From the NCBI GenBank assembly GCA_945643635.1, contig CALZFC010000009.1:6003001-6067000 (forward strand): a stretch of DNA of 64,000 nucleotides, read 5' to 3'. The stretch's first letter is position 1; each line of letters starts with the position of its first letter. The notes beneath the pieces are model-generated. The model was not told the DNA's origin. It saw only the letters and a program-made list of their open reading frames with translations, and searched no databases. The position numbers and the translations under genes are program-made. This document shows positions 33,931 through 48,286 of the stretch, in pieces. Origin of the DNA: Allodiplogaster sudhausi (lineage: Eukaryota; Nematoda; Chromadorea; Rhabditida; Diplogasteridae).

Positions 33931-34286
33931 GAGTGATGAGAGCGAGCTAGATACATACATTGGAATGCCAAAAGAATAGGTCACCTCTTTTTTAAACTAA
34001 CGAACATTGCATGATCAAGCCCTGTCCGCCTTAATGTTATATGATGATGTTTTAGAAAGTCCGCTTATCGTACAGACAGCGTGAACATTTCTAGTAGTGA
34101 ATTTCTAAAAATAAGTTGTGGAAGTTTCTCGAGCAAAATAATATGCCCGCTACATCATGTTGCCAAAATATCTCTTCATTAATTTTGCGAAGAAAATGAC
34201 GTTTGGTTTGGAAGAGTAGTGAAAAAGCGGGCAGTGAATTGAACCGGTTCAATTGCAGCGGAAGCAGAAAGAAGAAGAGAAAGAGA

Positions 34287-34322
<36 letters not shown>

Positions 34323-37300
34323 TGAAGAGAGACGGCGTGAATAGGAGAGAAGAAAAACGAGAGGGAGAGGCAGAGAAAGATGAAAGAGAGGAGAGAAGGG
34401 AGGACAGGAAAAGAGGGAATAGGAGAAACGCGAAAACTTCCCTCTGTTCGTGTCCGCGCTGTCCATTTGCGCATCCTTGCAAGTCAACCCCTGTTCGTCC
34501 AGCTCCCTTTCAATCTCTCACCATTCTCTCATCTACCATCATGTACTTATATCAAATACCACTCTGCACACCCCTCGGATCCTTCTCTGCTTACCTGTCG
34601 CTCTTTCTCGGTTTCTCTCTCTCTCTCACGCTAGCACTCTCTCTCTCTCTCTCTCTCTTCCCCTCTCTCTATCTCTCAATCGCTTTCTCCTTATTCTCAA
34701 TGATGTCTCTATTCTTCTATTAGGTACCTTATCTTCCTCATTTATCACTTCCTTCCCCATTCTCACTTTTCGATTACTTGTACATGAATGTTATTATTCT
34801 TTGACCTTTACAGAAAATAATATCATAACTGCAAAAAGTATTTAACAAATCAGTTTGTTAATTACTTTTATAATTCGTTACCCTTATGCATCAGCATATA
34901 TATGCCCTAGAATACCGCAAAGTACTGCACAAACAGCGCCGCTCAATAAGTCCTCCCTCGGCGCATTTACTGGGAAAAACTTGTTATTTTCAAAACCAAA
35001 CGGCAGCAATTTTCAAGAAGAGCGCCCCCGCTTTCAACTCATTAAGGAATAGGAAAGGCTGATTACTACCTCTTTTGTAGTTTTGAATAATTTCCACGAA
35101 CAAGATAGTAGTGTTTCAAGAGCAGAATGTTTTTTAATCATTCATATTCTTGTTATTCTCTGTCTGGTCTGGTCGAGTAGTTAGCATCGAAATCCGTGTA
35201 ATTGTGTGTGAAAGAAAGGCGAAATGAATCATAGTTCCAGTATACAAACGTGATCGACATTCTTTCTTTCTTTTAGAATTTACAATTGAAAACTGAAAAA
35301 ATTTTACACACAAACATATCCGCTTCCTAATCTTCACGCCTACATACACACATATGTACATATCAACAACATCGGATCTTTCTGTAACCCTCCTATCCTC
35401 TTTCAATTCCTCATCCTAGTGCCTCCCTTTATATCTCTTTCCCTCTCTCTCTCTCTTTCTCTCTCTGTCTCTATTTCTCTCTCTCTCCAGCTACCACTCT
35501 ATTAAACGCCTGTCACCACTCTTCTGCGAGAGAGTAAGCAGAGAAAGCGAGACAACGAGTAGTCACATGCTCAGCACATCCCCTCCCGTTTGAATGCAAC
35601 GAAGACATAACCACATATGGGGAGAGATAGAGGGAGAGGGAGCCAGAGAGAGAGAGAGAGAAGGAGAAGGTAAAGATACGGAGGGAAAATGAGAGAACGA
35701 TGCTCGTCCAACAATTATGTTTGTGTGTATGGAAGTACGGCTTCCGCAGAAACAAAGTTTGACAAATTAGCCCTATAAATAGGCTCGTTCTTCTTTTGTT
35801 TTCCTCTCTCCTCCTCTCTCTCTATTCCCTCCCTCTTACTCCTCTCTCCACCCTGATCGCTTCCAAATGCATAGATCACTCCAGTGGTCTTCGAATGGCT
35901 TCCCACTCCACCAATCTCTGCTCATGGTTGTATTCTTGCCCTCATCTCATTCTACTCTGATGCGAGCCTATGAAACAAAAAGAAATGAAACATCTGACAA
36001 TGAGAAGAAATATAAGAAATCAGCGGGTCTTTTCATGGTCTTGTTTTCCTGCGCGCGTCACTTTGAAACTTTGTCTCCATTTTGTCCAGGTTCACTATTG
36101 CTATGATCCCATGTTTTGTCGCCAAAATATGTATACAATAGTTGTTGCCTTTATCTTTTCTTATTTTCTTGGAAAACTCGCTCAGTAAATGCGTCATCTC
36201 CCAAAGAGCCGAGATTCCCGGTTCTTGTTTCTCGAGTAAGCATGGATTGAATGTGTGTCTGGTGTGATTCATAAGTCAAAGGCCGATTATACCCGTCTAC
36301 GCTTCCCACGGATTCCATGTTTATGTCTGCATTTATATATGTATATATGTATCTTGTTTGTACATAAGAGATGTGTCGCTTCCCTGAATTCTCATTAAAG
36401 TCAAGACATACTCAGACGATCATAGAGCTTGTAGCATTTCTAGTGGCTACGTAAAAATAAGAAAGAAAATTGTAGACAACACCGTTTCACATTATTCCCT
36501 AGCATTTGAAAAACATCACCTTTATTTCATTCTTTTGGCCTTCAGACGATTATTGCAACTGATAAGAAAGGCACCTAATGAAGTCGCACTTGATTCGATT
36601 TTTTTATATATATTATTTTGATGTCGCGCTCTTCTGAATGTCCGCTTATGAACAGCAACAAGTCAGAGATCCCCTCGTGAGGCTCAGCCGGCGTGAAACG
36701 TTTATGCCTTCTGTGAGTCCTTCTCTCGCGTCATGTCATGTGCTGAGTGAGACAGGGAGAGAGGTAGAGAGATAATCATAGAGAAAGATAGAGACATCGA
36801 GACACAGAGAGAGAAGCAGCCAAATGCCCAATTCGGCCGGATGGCGTGTCTGGCTCTCCTCCGAATCTTCCCTCGCTTGCTCCTCATCTTCAGCTTGTCT
36901 CTGATGGTCCGCCCCCTCGGTTCTCTACCCGGGAACCCTCCCCCGCCCACTCTACAATCGGGCAGAGGTCGGTACATCCATTCCCCTCCCTCCTCAGCCC
37001 CTTCTCTATCCCCCTCAGGCCCTGTCCAGAGGCCTAGGCAAAAGACCACTGCTAAAAGTAACTCGGGACGGAAGCGCGCCTCGCCGCTTTCCTAGTCGTT
37101 CGTTCCCCCAGAAGAACATAGACAAGGGAGATGGAAGAAGAGAGGAAAAAAGAGAAAGCGAAAGAGAGAGAACGTTTAGAAAGAAATGAAATATCTAAGC
37201 GAGTGAGACATGATAGAGCGGAAGATGCCGAGAGGAAAGAAGCGAAAAAAGAGATTCGTTGATGTTTCAGGGAATAGGAAGACGGGAAGGCGCTGGAGGC

Positions 37301-38494
37301 TCGAGAGGAAAAAAGAGACGAAGAAAAAAGAAGGAGGAAAGAATGTGTTGTGACTGGCATGCAAAGGAATTGAAGGAAAAGAGAAGAGAAGAAACAGGAG
37401 GAATACAGAGGAAAACAGAGGAAAATTGAGAGAGAAAAGTACGAGAGAAAGTGAGAAACCGCGAGAGAGATAGAGAGTGTGAGATAAAAGAGACTGCCGT
37501 TCTCCCCTTCCGCCCTCCGGCATTCCCCTCAAGAGTGATCTCTGTCCTCCAGTTAAGAGAGAAAGAGCGAGAGAGTGAGAGAAGTGAGACAGCACGAGAC
37601 ACTGGCGGCTAAATGTCCGATGCTTCCTTTCAGAGACACGCGTGTGTGTGTCTCCGCTTCTTCGTTTCCTTCCCCTTCTTTCGTCTCTTCCTTCTCTCTT
37701 TCTCTCTCTCTCTCTTTCCTTATCATATTATTTAGATCCTTGCTCATCTACTGATTCTGACACTTGTTTATAATGCATCTCCTCTCATTGCCTTATTTAT
37801 TTCCAACTGCTCCAGTCATAGCCTGAGGCTTGCTTCGGATGGATTCTTCCTTTTTTTCTATTTCATGTATACGTTCTCGGAAATCTCCTATCTGAATGAA
37901 GCCTTTCAGTCGCAACGTCACTAACATTTCTCGCTCTCCCACTCCTCTTTTCTTCTCACTCTCCCTCTCCCTCTCTCTCTCTCTCCATCTCTCTCTCTCT
38001 TTCTCTCTCTCTCTGTATTCCTCTCCGATCTATTCTGTATTGTCGAGTCTTCTCCATTCGAATGGGAACAACATTTCTTTGCTCGGAATAGTTGACGTCA
38101 TTAGTAGATGAACATTAGCTCTCTTTTCTCCTCATGCCTTTCTTAGGAGTCCCACGACTGTCCGTCCATAAATACATCCACACATTCTATCCTCCAGAAA
38201 ATAATACTGGACATTTTTTTCGAAATTTATCATGGTATTATAAGGTCTTTAGAACCTACATTAATCCAATTAGGTGCTGCTTAAGCCCTTGTATTTTTTT
38301 AACGACAGCGTCAAAAGAAGTTATTTATGGACAGTGTTTTGAAGAAGAAAAGGTGAAATATATATCCTCATAAATGCGTCCAAACGCAACCTCGCCTACT
38401 CCTCCAACGTCCACGTTGCTATCTCTATCTTCTATGTTTCGGCTGGATAGATGAGAAAAGGCTTCTCACAATAACACATAACAAGGAGACGATA

Positions 38495-38532
<38 letters not shown>

Positions 38533-38540
38533 AACAATTT
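33151..38540. other. Gene desert, block 1 (CT/GA rich)
   Basis: No supported gene. Main tracts: (GA) 33412-33468 interrupted, 33895-33926, 34289-34318; (CT) 34617-34675 and 35440-35490 interrupted; purine-rich 35620-35670 and 37120-37600; (CT) 37970-38015; (GA) 38497-38532. Open frames over them are Arg/Glu or Ser/Leu repeats. Between tracts the sequence is of ordinary composition with nothing recognisable. Confidence 0.55.
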
Positions 38541-39699
38541 GCTCTCTCCCGCTTTGGCTATCCACAGAAGGCGTCAGCAATTCTACTTACTTCTTTTTCA
38601 GAAGAAGATGAAGGGGAAAAAAGAAAAGCTACCCTGTTGTTTTCCTGAAATCACATGCATATGAGCGAGCGTGATCTTTGTTACAAAGTAAGGGAGTGTG
38701 ATGGATCCTATTGAAGGGGAAGTAATGGAGATGGGGAAGATAATGTATGAGAGGGAGAGAGACTTGGACTGTGGGGAGAGAGAGAGATAGAGAAAGGAAG
38801 TAGAGACGAGAGGTTAGAAGCTGTGCTCTCATCGACACTGTTTGAACAGAAGAAAGAAGAGCGAGGAAACGGTAGCATTCCTGGCAAGCTCATCACTTGA
38901 TGCTCTGGCTTACTCGCATTCTCCTTCGCTCTTCCAGCTTCATCCCCTATCTTGCAAAGTTGCAAGAGATCTCTCTTTCTTTCTCTTACCTCTCGATATC
39001 TCCCACTCTCTTGCAACTTCCTCTGTTAATGTCGTAAGCAATGCAAGTGAACGGAGATTAGGAGTGCATTAGGTAAACATGTCCTCACTTTGCTACTTGC
39101 ATGTATTCGTTGCTCACGGGACTACCGGACTTTGCATTGCTGCATGAAGCGAGAAAAAGATTAAACGTATCAACGGGGTTCACTGTAACAGACAATGTCC
39201 TTATCTTGATTTCTCACTTTTCTTATTTTCTTACTCTCTTTATATCCAACTTTACTTTCTCAATTTTACTTCGTTCTCAGTCTCTCTCCCTTTCTTACTC
39301 TCTTTCTCTCGATCTTGCCCTTTTCCCTTCTCTCCGAATCTCGCTGTCTCGCCTTGATCTAGATCACACCGTCAAGTGCACGCATGGCTGTGCTGTGCTT
39401 CGCATTCCGGCCCCGTTTCATACCATCTAATGCTGCTGCTCTCGCTCTCTCTCCATCTATCTCTCTCTTTGTATCTCTATCTCTCTCGCAGTCTCATTCA
39501 AGCTCCTCTTTTCGTTCTACCCTCATAATATATATTATGCCACGTTTCCCGTCCATACTAGACATTTCGCGACCACTTCTATCTTATCCCCAAACTAACC
39601 TAAATTAACCTACTTCAGATCGCCTTTGCTTCTCGGCCCTGAACAACATACGGCTTCAACTTACAGGTCCATTGAACGAACATCTTCTCTCTCTGTCTA

Positions 39700-39734
<35 letters not shown>

Positions 39735-40023
39735 CCCGCTCAGGTGCCCAAAGTGCAGCAGGCTCCATCACCATAGCTACTCATCACCGTTGGGCATTCT
39801 CAAACTCACTCTCTAAATCTCTGCCTCTTTCTCTTGTCCTATTTCTCTTCCACTAATTCTCCACGATAAGCTAAGTTAAATTATAAGCATGTTCAGAGAT
39901 CAGAGCGAAATCTTAATCAAATTTGTGCGATCGTTTATTTTGTGCTAACAGTGTTTTTTCTACTTCTTCAAAGATATAAGAATGTCATAAATTCACTCGG
40001 GCCTCCCCTTGTTCCCCCTCTAC

Positions 40024-40062
<39 letters not shown>

Positions 40063-40298
40063 ACTCTCACTCTGTCGTTCTCTCGCTCTTTTTCACTCTA
40101 TCTCTCTTTCTCTCTTTTCCTAGCTTGTTTCACCCTCTCTCCGTCTTCGTTGACTACTCTGCATCGTGCCGTCATTAACATGCAATAAACAAGGCTGTGA
40201 TTTTTAAAACAAACAATTTCTCTCTTCGCTTGTTGGCCCGAACCACTCTTCCCTTTGGCCCCCGGAATGCCTCGTAAGCCGCTGTCCACCTACTCTTC

Positions 40299-40345
<47 letters not shown>

Positions 40346-40524
40346 GTCTCAATCCCTCATACTCGCTGCTGGTATGAGCATAGCAGCATTGCCAGTTGAC
40401 ACTGTTTAGTATTCCTCCAACTCTCTTTCTCTCTGCGCTCTCCCTCTCTCTCTCTCTTTCTCTCCTTCTATACCCCTTTCTCTCGGTTCCGTCCTTATGC
40501 TCAAACATTTCGATGATTCGGAAG

Positions 40525-40534
<10 letters not shown>

Positions 40535-40571
<37 letters not shown>
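40535..40571. repeat. (GA)n microsatellite
   Basis: An almost uninterrupted GA run, 193 bp to the right of the (CT)n run at 40304-40342. The two are inverse complements and could pair as a hairpin. Confidence 0.93.
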
Positions 40572-40573
<2 letters not shown>

Positions 40574-40914
40574 GAAGCTGACAACAGGTAATTGACAGAG
40601 CGAACTAGAGTTGGAGAGAGGTTGAAAAGAGAAAGTAAGTTGTAGTGCACACGTACAGATGTATGTATACATACCTACATTTTCGTAGAGTGTGTGTGTG
40701 AGAGAAAGAGAGAGAGAGAAAGGAGGGACAAGACAGAGAAGGAGAGCGAAGCTCTCGCCGACCAACTCCACCCATTGGAATGGATCGACTTCCTGTGCTA
40801 AGGTGAAAGTGTGGGAGGGAGAGAAAGAGCAGAGCAACCGGCATCTAAAAGTTTTGGGAGCTGAAAAGGAAGAGAAACGGGGAGGGGGGGGTTCCCCTCG
40901 TGACTCGAGAATGC

Positions 40915-40955
<41 letters not shown>

Positions 40956-42009
40956 AAAAGCGGGCCACGTTTTGGATTGTCTCTCCAGCTTCGCAGCTAT
41001 TCCCAGCCCCCTTGCATGCTGCGCTCTGCCTCCGAATTCCGAAGTCGCCTCTGATTTTGCGTGTGTTCAGCAGCCCACGAAAACAGAGCTGCTCACTGCT
41101 CTCGGGAGACGGAGACCTTGACTACTTTGTCATAAAATTAGCGGCCGGACGGCTAGACCGACCGCGTGTGCGAAACATTTTGTAAAGCCGACGGTTTGGG
41201 AGAGACCGAGAGGATCGAGTTAAAGAGAGAGAGAAGGGGGGGGGAGAGGGAGAGGAGAGAGGGAGAGGAGAGAGGGAGAGGAGAGAGGGAGAGGAGAGAG
41301 GTGACAGCTGAAATTCCAAATTATTCTCAATGTTGTTCTCGAGCATGGTCTCCGAATGATTCTTGTTCGATGGAAGGTTGGGAGAGAAAGAGAAGGAGGC
41401 CCCTTTTTGCCTGATTGGAAGGGAGATGTCGTGAGCAGCCGCCACTTCCCTCTCCTCACCCTTTTGACACACGGGAGTGGATTTGGTAAGAATGCGACTT
41501 GGAAGCGGAATTTCTGCCCTGTTGTCAATCGCTTTCGTTTTTACTTTTCCCTCTTCTTTGCCTGGTCGCTCGTCTATCTCTCTCTCTCTCTCTCTTCGTC
41601 TCTATCTCTATCATTCTCCTGATCCTGACTCTCCCTTCATCACGAAACAGTTGGCTTCCTCTCTTACCGGGGGATCTTCCCCAATTCTTGCGGTACATTC
41701 CTGCCTGTTTCCAACTTACTGCACGTGATGTCTCAATACTTTTTTGTGCCTTTTCTTATTCCGCAATGTTATAAATTCGCATTTCAATAAATCTAAATAT
41801 TACATTCTTTACATTATTCGCCCCCATCCCACATTTTTCACTCGTTGCTCCCCTCCTCGTCATGGCTTGCATGGGAAATGCCGCGTGTGTATGTAATGTG
41901 CATGTTGCGTGTAGAGTGGAGTTCCACGAACGAATCTTCCGGGGGAAGCCGGAGCGCCACCTCTCAGTTCAGATCCCCTACTTCGTAGCCTTTGATACCC
42001 GGGAAATCC

Positions 42010-42051
<42 letters not shown>

Positions 42052-42183
42052 TTCTCTTTATCCCTATCTCACAAATTTTCTCTCTCTTCTCTCTCTAACT
42101 GATGAGAGAAAAATATGCCATTGCGGTTGGCGTGTATGGCGTCACACGCGATGCCATCCTGCCTTCCAGACCCGATAGAGGGC

Positions 42184-42193
<10 letters not shown>

Positions 42194-42228
<35 letters not shown>
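42194..42228. repeat. (GA)n microsatellite
   Basis: A perfect GA run 150 bp after the (CT)n run 42012-42041, again forming an inverted pair. Confidence 0.93.
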
Positions 42229-42229
<1 letters not shown>

Positions 42230-42471
42230 AAAACGTACGAATACTTGTCTCAAAACTTTTTTCCAAATTCATTTTGTTCCAACCACCACAGTTTTCTCTG
42301 TTCGCTAATCTGCGACCTAAAAATAAACGTTCAACCTCTAAAGATGAACAAAAAGAGTAATGAATGGGTGTGGTGATGACGAGTGGAGACGGTTGGCCAA
42401 GACAAGAACTCTTCTCTTCCTCACTCATCATCGACGTCCTCTAAATGGCAAGACATTTATGACATCTCGCG

Positions 42472-42480
42472 TATATAAAA
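42472..42480 (+). promoter_or_regulatory. TATA-like site in the gene desert
   Basis: CGTATATAAAACAGAG in an otherwise non-repetitive interval. It matches a TATA box, but no coding exon follows within sight; it could serve a non-coding RNA or be chance. Confidence 0.15.
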
Positions 42481-44967
42481 CAGAGTAATGTGCATGATTC
42501 GATGCTCTCTCTCTATCTCTCTCTCTCTCTCTCGCATATTCCCTATGTATTTCCTCTTCCGGTTCCTTACGCTCTGCTTGTTACACAGGCTCTCTCCCGG
42601 ACTCCCTCTTTCATCAGTCTTCATAGACATGCGTAACCCATGACTTCTCTTCCTCCCTCTATTCCTTCTTCCAAGAATGGTAGCAAGCGTGGCGGGCTAA
42701 CAGGGATAATGGCGAGAAGAGAAAGAAAACAGATGCTAACAACATGAGGAGGGTAAAGAAAAACTGTGGGAAAAAAGAGAAAACAAGGAAGAGAGCGAAA
42801 GTGCAGGTACTAGAATGTATTCAAAGTAAGCGGAAGAAAGAGAGAGCGATAGAGAGAGAAAAACAGAGAGAGATACGTAGAGAGAGATAGAAAGAGAGAA
42901 AGAGACAGAGATAGAAAGACTTTGTATTTCTGTTTGTCTTGTCGTTTGTTTCTCATTCTGCTCTTCATACTCTGCCGGTCACAGTTTAAGCACACTCCTT
43001 GAATGCCCCTGAATCCTTGAAATCCTTTCGACTCCTATTAGCACCGAAAATCACCTTTTTTGTTAACGATCTAAAACAAGTTACAATAAAGTCCACAATA
43101 GCTATTGTGGTATTTTACGAACACTTAAGCTATCTCGTAGATATTCACTGACTGATTGTTTGTTTGCTTTACATCTTATCATGTTCTTCCCAGTCACGTT
43201 GTCCAAATGCTTTTCCACCCCGTGTCCCTTTTCTTCTTCCTTTCCTCTTCTTCCTTCTTCTTACACATGCTTCTCCACACTGGCTGATTTGCTTATTCAC
43301 TCTGCCATTCTCCGGCCCTCCCCCTTTCTCTGACCGCGTGAAACGCGCGACTTCGCCTTTCGCAACTTATTCTTTCTTTCGACACCCTTCCTTCCTAGCC
43401 GACCAAAGAGCCACCGCAAAAAGACTCAAGAACTCTCACAAGCACTTACAAGGGCACGGTGAGAGTGAAGGAAGAGAGGGAGAGATGGAGAGAGAGAGTA
43501 ATAAGAAACGAGAGAGAGATAGAGAAAAGAGTGAAATAAGAGGAGAGAGAATAGATGGAATAAGTAGGGAGAGAACGCAGAGACTAAGGAGAAAAGAATG
43601 GATTTGAGTGGGTTACACACCAAAGTCGCCCTCCACCGCGTCAACTTGAGTGGTATGAAAGGAACTTTAAATTACTGTTTTTTTTCTCTCTCTCAATCTC
43701 TTTCTTTCTCTGTCTCTGTATCAATCTCTCCCTCTCTCCTTCAATTTCTCAACATTGTTCGCTTGCACTCTTGGCCTCTGGTGGAAATCGCGATTTCCAA
43801 AGGAGAGTCCAAGCGGAAACCTCTTGAGCAGATTTGTCCACGTGCAGCTTGCTTGCTCTGTTTTTTCGTGTAAACGGTAGAGTTTGTTGACCACACAATT
43901 TCACAATTTGGAAGGGAGCGTTGATCAGCCCGAAACATCAGTAGAAGCCCCCTCGAGTGCGATTAGCCAATAAGAAAAACCCCCACCAATGAATGTACTT
44001 TGTTTGTTCGCGCTGGCAATACTAGAGGCCAACCTTGATGGGCTTCTGATTTTGCCGATTAAATTTTGGTTTCACCAAGCTACTAAGCGCTCAAACTGTA
44101 ACCTATCTCTCTGCTGTTTTTGGATGCTGTCAATTTACAGGAAGTAATCTTCACTGATGTACTCGGATTATGTCTATGAGGGCACACAATCCAAACCATA
44201 CATCTTTATTTTCCTGATGTGTATTATTTTTTGATGTGTGGTACTGGGTAAGGAGGTGGGGAGGGGGTCAAAGTCACACCTTGATAACGGATGAGAAAAG
44301 TGGAAAAGAAGTGCCCCCTTGCGAAAAGCGGGAAAAGTGCCGGAGGAATTACTGACGTCAGCGTGCGTCGGTCGTACATTTCAGCTGTACTTCCTCCTTT
44401 CCTTGTTTTCGTTCCCGGAAACTGCGCCTATGTCGATTGCACTCTTTCCCGTAAGTAGATTGTGGGTTAGGAGAATGGACTTAGACCTTCTCGCTCTTCT
44501 ACTACCAGCAAACGTCAAAAGAATCTGCTCCCTTCTCGCGAATGCAGTACAAAAAGCGGTCACTTTAAAAGACAACAAACAGCGTTCGCATGGTCTCTCT
44601 CATGTCTCATTTCTCTCTTTTGGCTCCTCACGCTCCTTCCTCCTTCCGTTGCCCCTCTCATTCTATGGCATTGCCAAGAAGACGTGTAGTAGCAGCTGAA
44701 AATGACTTTCGAGTAAGATACTCATCAATGTTTGTTTGTTTTTGTGGTGGAAGAGTAGGAAGAGAAGAGAGACACTAGGAAAGGAAGGGCAGAGAACAGA
44801 ATTATGGAGAGGAGAGAGAGAGAGAAGGAGGAGTAGAAGTATGAATTACCGTGTGTTTCCAAGAAAGTCGCGTCTTGTGGACAGACGAGAGTGGTGTGAG
44901 TGGCCGTTGATTATTACCAGTTTCCGGCTCCATCTCACTCTACCTACCATATCTCTCTCTATTTCTC

Positions 44968-45002
<35 letters not shown>

Positions 45003-45413
45003 AACCTACTTCTTCAGACTAACATTTTGCGCTCTCTTTGCCTTTGCTATGTTTGACATATCAACCTGGCGCATGCTTATCCTGCTCATTACAGCATTCT
45101 GAACCGTTTGGTCGACAAGTTTTCCTAGAGCAGCAGATGCAGAATTGCGCTGGAGGAAGCCTGGAATGCAGCAACTACTGAATATCGTATTCAGAGAATT
45201 CTCTCTCTCTCACCCACTCTTTCTCTTTCTCTCTCTCTCTCTCTCACTTTCCCTCGCTCTCTGCCAGAATAGCATTGCCCTTCCGGCCTGTAACCATCTT
45301 GTGCGTCTCATGCCATTGGAAGGCGGACGTTCGGCCGCTTTCCTCTTCGGAAGAAAAGGAAGGACACAAGCACGGAGGACGCCTGCTGCCCCCGGTCTTG
45401 AATCGGGAAGGAA

Positions 45414-45448
<35 letters not shown>

Positions 45449-46479
45449 AAGAAAGAGGGAGTGAGAGAAAGATAGGGGAGAGACTAGAGCGAAAAATAGA
45501 GGACTGCCCAAGGGCAAGGCTAGGAAAGACATAGAGGAGACCCGAAGACGCGTGACTGAGTGCAGGCGGCTGCTGTGGTGATAGAGGAAGTTGAGAGAAA
45601 GAAGAGAGAGAAATAGAGAAGGGAGAGAGAAAAAAAGAGAGTAGAAAGAAGGAAGGGCGACTAGCATGTGATACGATGGAGTGAGCGGCTGCTCCACCGA
45701 GAAGCTTAGTTCTGACTGAAGGAGGAGAGAGAGAGAGAGAGTAGAGAATAGGGAAAGAGGAGAGAAAAAGGGAGACAGAGAGAGAGAGTACCCGAGGGCA
45801 TCCGGCCGGGCTTGGCAGTAGAGAGAGGGAGAGAGAGAGGGAGGGGGAGTACTCTCCGTTTTGTGCCAAACACACCCCACTCAGGCGCTCTTATCAGCCA
45901 ATCACCCTTTCACTTTCTTCTCTCTTTTCCACCACGCACATCATCTGTCGGCCTGTTATCTAGTGCGCTTGTCGTTTTCTTCTTCCTACTTGCCTCCCCT
46001 TGTGGCCAACATGGTTGTGTTCCTACTTCATTTCCATGCTTCTCACTGACCCTGATAATTCCGGTGCGATATGAGTACCGAGCAGAAAGGGCAGAGACCA
46101 TCCGACCAAAACACGGAGGAGGATGGCTAGAGCAAAATGGATTACCTAACATTAGAACCGAAAACGATGTGGCCGAAGAATTGGATAGAGAGGGAGGAAT
46201 AATGAGAAAAGATGAGAGTAAGAGTAGAAAAAAGAAGGTGAGGAGAGAAGGCGAGACGAAAAAAGAGACTATGCATGAGTAAGACTACTGGGGATGACAA
46301 AGAGAAAGAGTGAGAAAGAAAGCGTGAGTTAGATCATAGAGGGGGAAAAGGGAGAGGAGAGAAAACTGGATACTGTTTCTTGAAGACTACTCCTTGCGCT
46401 GCCCCCACCCACTCATTCGCCAATCATGCTCCGCGTGCTCTTTGCACTGTTCATCGGAGTTGGGAGAGTGGTTAGGGCG

Positions 46480-46484
<5 letters not shown>

Positions 46485-46525
<41 letters not shown>
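46485..46525. repeat. (GA)n microsatellite
   Basis: One of the longest uninterrupted GA runs in the window, extended to 46545 with GATA interruptions. Confidence 0.93.
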
Positions 46526-46541
<16 letters not shown>

Positions 46542-48244
46542 AATTGAATGCGAGAGAGTGACGGAGAATGGAAACGAACTTTAATGAGCGATGTAGCGAG
46601 TTGAAATGCGGACAATTTGTTCCTTGAACAACCATTAATAAAACAATCGTTAAAACATTTGGCTAAATTTCTCCTTCGCCTTTCGCTCTTGGTCTTTTCT
46701 TTTCCTCTTTCAAATTATTCTAGTTCATTTATTTAATATGGCTATGTACATATAGGGCTTCTCGATCGCCCCAGTAGTCTCTTCCCAAATGCTCTTTAAT
46801 CTTTTTTTCTCTCCACTCTCTCTCTCCTCTCTCTCTCGCTCTCGCTCTCTCCTCTCTCTCTCTCGCTCTCTCATCTCCCTCTCCCTCTCTCTCTCTCTCT
46901 CTCACTCAATCTTTCCGAAAGTTGAAACGCTGCCACGCTGTCTGTTGGGCTTCCCTAATCAATCGATGTCTCCTTTTTTCGTCGCATAACCGTCTGGCGC
47001 GAAGTCTAGAATTGGTACTAGTCTCTCAAAGCAGCTTCCTTAGTTCCCACTCTCTCTCTCTCTTGCTTGCACACTCTTTCGCGCTCTCTGTACCGATAAC
47101 TCACTCTCGTGCTCTCTGCAACTCTTAATTTCGCTTCCCCCTCTCTCCCACTGTTTCTCTCTCTCTCTCACCCTCCCTCTCTCTCTCTCTCTTCTGCCTG
47201 CTCTGGTTCTTTCTCTTTCTTCCCCGTTCACTCCCATACCGTCTGCCTGCTCAGTCAGTTCAATCTTACCGTCGAGCATCACGCGGGATATCTCAGCAAG
47301 CGTTCACATATTCTCTTTTTCTGTAATAAATGTCTTTTCACTTTCTTTCTCTGCCTCCTTCCCCACTCTATCACCCTGTCCTACAATACTGCAGTTCTCT
47401 TTCCACGTCGCTCTTTCTCTCTCTTTCTCTCTCTCTTTCTCTCTCTCTCTTTCTCTCGCTTTCTCTCTCGGTCTTTCTCTCTTTCTCTCGTGCTTTTTAT
47501 CTCTCTTTTTCTGCCCTCTCAGACTATCTCTCCACTCCCGAATCCCACTCCCTTTTCCGCGTTTTCATCCAATCAAACGGCTTTCATTCTTTTTTGTGTC
47601 TCTCTCCCGTCGTATTTTCGGTTTCTCTTCACTTATCACTGCTCCGCTCCATCAATCATGACTCTCTCTTTTATCTCTGACTCCTTTTTATAGATATCCC
47701 CAATATTCTGACCTTTATACTCTTCCTTTCACCACTTCTCTCATTCAATGATAATTTTCTCTTTCCACCTTCTCTCTCTCTCTCTCTCTCTCGCCATCTC
47801 TTTCGTTCGTTACTAGTTCCCTAGTGAACATTTCCAATTGCTGTCCGTGACTTTCGCCCATTGCCAGTTGCATTCAGTTTGCTCTTAGTTACGTCAAGAA
47901 CCGAGTTGACAATATGGATATATACTTCTCTAGCCCTGCTGCTCATCTTCTTGTCGTTCTTGAGTAATTTGTAATTCTCAATCATTCTAAGGGACTTTAT
48001 CTTTACATTTTTTATGCAACCTTAAATTAGTCGCTTGATAGAGCTGATGAAGTCCCTGCATTTGCGTCGAATATTTTACACTGCCATTTCTGCCGTCATC
48101 GTGATTGAATGAACTGAAAACGGCGCAAGGAAGGAAGGAGAAGACGGGATAGCATTGACAAGAAGAAAAAAAGACGTGAAACATAGGGCAGTCGCAACGT
48201 GACGAAGGACAGCTTCCGTTCTATTTCTCTCCTCTCTCCCTCTC

Positions 48245-48286
<42 letters not shown>

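Noticed and set aside
41225..41300. Possible CRISPR-like repeat array
   Set aside because: Units are contiguous without unique spacers and the genome is eukaryotic; it is a minisatellite.
45210..45880. 221- and 190-codon overlapping minus-strand frames
   Set aside because: Both frames are open at once because of pyrimidine repeats; composition is Ser/Leu/Phe from CT tracts.
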